From positions 62,001-126,000 of the forward strand of contig NZ_CAJXST010000006.1 of NCBI RefSeq assembly GCF_913061305.1: 64,000 bases of DNA, in the 5' to 3' direction. Made by a program: the position numbers and the translations under genes. The notes below the pieces were generated by a model. The model saw nothing but the letters and a program-made list of their open reading frames with translations. It was not told where the DNA came from and made no database searches. Of this stretch, positions 62,621 through 64,000 are shown piece after piece. How positions within the stretch are numbered: the first letter of the stretch is position 1; every line of letters starts with the position of its first letter. Source of the stretch: an uncultured Porticoccus sp. (GTDB lineage Bacteria > Pseudomonadota > Gammaproteobacteria > Pseudomonadales > Porticoccaceae).

Positions 62621-63521
62621 GCACGCGGTTGTTTTCCCCTGCGAAGAGGATGCATTGTTGGGCATCGTTCACTCACCGGACCAGGCGGGAACCACCGGCG
62701 TGGTAATCATTGTGGCCGGCGGCCCTCAATACCGGGTAGGCGCCCACCGCCAGTTTGTTGTGCTGGGCAGGGAACTGGCTCGACAGGGTATTCCGGTATT
62801 GCGCTTCGATCACCGGGGAACGGGTGACAGTGGCGGCTCTTTTCGCGGGTTCCTCGACATGGATGCCGATATTCGGAGTGCCATCGACACGCTTTTCAAA
62901 CAGTGTGGCAACCTGAAGCGCGTGATGCTCTGGGGTGAGTGTGAGTCCGCCTCGGCCGCCGCTTTTTATGCCTACGGGGATCCCCGGGTGGCGGGCATCT
63001 TTATGGTCAATCCCTGGGTCAGAACAGAGGCAGGGCAAGCCAAAACCTACCTCAAACACTACTATTGGAACCGGCTAAGAGATCCCCGTTTATGGCAGAA
63101 AATCAGGGCCGGCCAGTTCTCCCTGATGCGCTCCCTGAAAGCCTGGCTACAACTGCTCAGGCATGTCGCCAAAAGCAACGGCGATTCGAAAAAAGCTTCA
63201 GACGCAGAAGAACTGACGTCGCTACCATTGCCCGAACGCTTAACCAGGAGTCTGCAACGATTTCCGGGAAAGACGTATATTCTGACCAGTGGTAACGACT
63301 ATATTGCTCAGGAATTCAAAGACTTCACGAACAGCTCGGTTGTCTGGAAAAGCTCCGGGCTACAGGAAAAAATCTTTTTTAATGAAATGGCCGATGCCGA
63401 CCATACCTTTTCCCGGACGGTCTGGCGTACAGAACTGTTCGAGCAAACCGCGCAATGGCTGAAGAACCATTTAACGGATCAGTCCGATCAAAAATCTGCG
63501 AACACCAACAACGACCACTGA
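62613..63521 (+). CDS. Exosortase A-associated hydrolase 1 (alpha/beta fold)
   Basis: 302 aa: VVIIVAGGPQYRVGAHRQFV, RFDHRGTGDSGGSFRGF and elbow MLWGECESASA with cysteine C110 at the nucleophile position. TIGR03100-type. Catalytic acid/base histidine is in the ADADHTF region near the end. It overlaps hydrolase 2 by 8 bp. Could use Cys as nucleophile in acyl transfer or thioester cleavage. Confidence 0.9.
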   Translation: MNEHAVVFPCEEDALLGIVHSPDQAGTTGVVIIVAGGPQYRVGAHRQFVVLGRELARQGIPVLRFDHRGTGDSGGSFRGFLDMDADIRSAIDTLFKQCGNLKRVMLWGECESASAAAFYAYGDPRVAGIFMVNPWVRTEAGQAKTYLKHYYWNRLRDPRLWQKIRAGQFSLMRSLKAWLQLLRHVAKSNGDSKKASDAEELTSLPLPERLTRSLQRFPGKTYILTSGNDYIAQEFKDFTNSSVVWKSSGLQEKIFFNEMADADHTFSRTVWRTELFEQTAQWLKNHLTDQSDQKSANTNNDH

Positions 63522-63600
63522 TCGACCACTGAATAATGGTTGCTACTGCCATCCCGCCAAACCCGAATAAATGGACCGCAAACAAAATGGAGTTCACGCC

Positions 63601-64000
63601 ATGACCACCAGCCATCTGCCGCCGCTGCTCAACCACTATCTGGCGGGTTGGTCCTGCTCTGCAACAACAGCATTCAGCTCAGAAAATGCGCTGGGCAGAA
63701 TGGTGAAAGCCGCCAACAGCTCACTGCCCGATATTTCAGCCGAAAACGGCACATCGGCCTGTGCCAGCACCGATGTGCTCTATCAGACAGCTAACGGATC
63801 CAGTTTTGCCATGATTGGACAGCCGGAATGGACCGAGGAACACATAGCCAGCAAAGCCCGCGAGGAAGGCCATGGCGCAGCACTGGCAATGGCCCACGCT
63901 GAATACGGCAGCCGCTTTTTACAGGTATTAAGGGGCCCGTTCGCCTTCGCGGTTATCGATAACTCGACGGATACGGTGATGCTGGGTACCGACCGGATGG
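63601..64000 (+). CDS. Asparagine synthase-like protein, N-terminal part (partial)
   Basis: 133 codons to the window end: MTTSHLPPLLNHYLAGW... and GSRFLQVLRGPFAFAVID then MLGTDRM, the class II glutaminase-domain layout of asparagine synthases. It lacks the catalytic cysteine right after the start Met (M-T-T-S), so the glutaminase site is probably inactive. Asparagine-synthase-type genes are usual in XrtA loci. GGAG 9 bases upstream. Confidence 0.85.
   Translation, partial: MTTSHLPPLLNHYLAGWSCSATTAFSSENALGRMVKAANSSLPDISAENGTSACASTDVLYQTANGSSFAMIGQPEWTEEHIASKAREEGHGAALAMAHAEYGSRFLQVLRGPFAFAVIDNSTDTVMLGTDRM

Noticed and set aside
1-64000. CRISPR array or restriction/defence system
   Set aside because: No regularly spaced repeat-spacer array and no nuclease or methyltransferase set was seen; the repeats present are att copies, arm sites and hairpins.

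Overview
The window is a chromosomal segment of a gammaproteobacterium. It carries conserved gammaproteobacterial gene order (prmC-prfA-hemA, TPR lipoprotein-lolB-ispE-tRNA-Gln-prs-rplY-pth-ychF) and part of an XrtA-type exosortase / PEP-CTERM exopolysaccharide locus. This combination is common in marine or environmental gammaproteobacteria; I cannot name the genus.

Layout. 1-16.5 kb is housekeeping: end of cysZ, rhlB, the amrS/amrB/amrA (AmmeMemoRadiSam) trio, a flavin reductase, translation/haem/cell-envelope genes, and a membrane-anchored sorbosone-dehydrogenase-like protein. At 16472-16548 lies an elongator tRNA-Met whose 3' half is repeated at 30367-30412 and 38465-38509. These three copies bracket two tandem integrated elements that used the same tRNA site.

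Element 1 (16549-30412) is an integrative island of mostly membrane and stress proteins: DUF2254, DUF1328, AI-2E-type permease, a YqjD/YqjE/YqjK-like trio, MgtC-like, PRC-barrel, CsbD-like, double-BON, YqaE/Pmp3-like, a small lipoprotein and a cardiolipin-synthase-like PLD enzyme. It also has its own sigma-54 enhancer-binding regulator with a degenerate receiver. I found four -24/-12 (sigma-54) promoter candidates directly ahead of its cargo genes, so it looks like a self-contained mobile envelope-stress regulon. A tyrosine integrase and a HTH partner sit at its right end, and 11-bp-spaced arm-site repeats occur at both ends.

Element 2 (30413-38509) is a filamentous (inovirus-type) prophage with an integrase, Zot/pI, pVI-like, TspB/pIII-like, pVIII, three tiny genes (20, 36 and about 76 aa), a pV-like protein, a gene II-type replication protein, structured origin-like DNA, a divergent regulator pair and an exported accessory protein.

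38.5-41.2 kb is an AT-richer patch: an ArsR-type regulator with its operator, a quinone oxidoreductase, a monooxygenase and an internally deleted second oxidoreductase. 41.2-64 kb is the PEP-CTERM/exosortase-associated region. It holds two PEP-CTERM substrates, each with a sigma-54 promoter candidate, a LolA-like/outer-membrane/RND transport operon, the PEP-CTERM TPR lipoprotein, a nitroreductase/ThiF/LuxI-fold acyltransferase group, a low-MW phosphatase with a polymerase carrying a jelly-roll insert, a serine protease, and the exosortase-A-associated acyl-ligase/decarboxylase/ACP/two-hydrolase operon running into an asparagine-synthase-like gene cut by the window end. The exosortase itself is not in the window.
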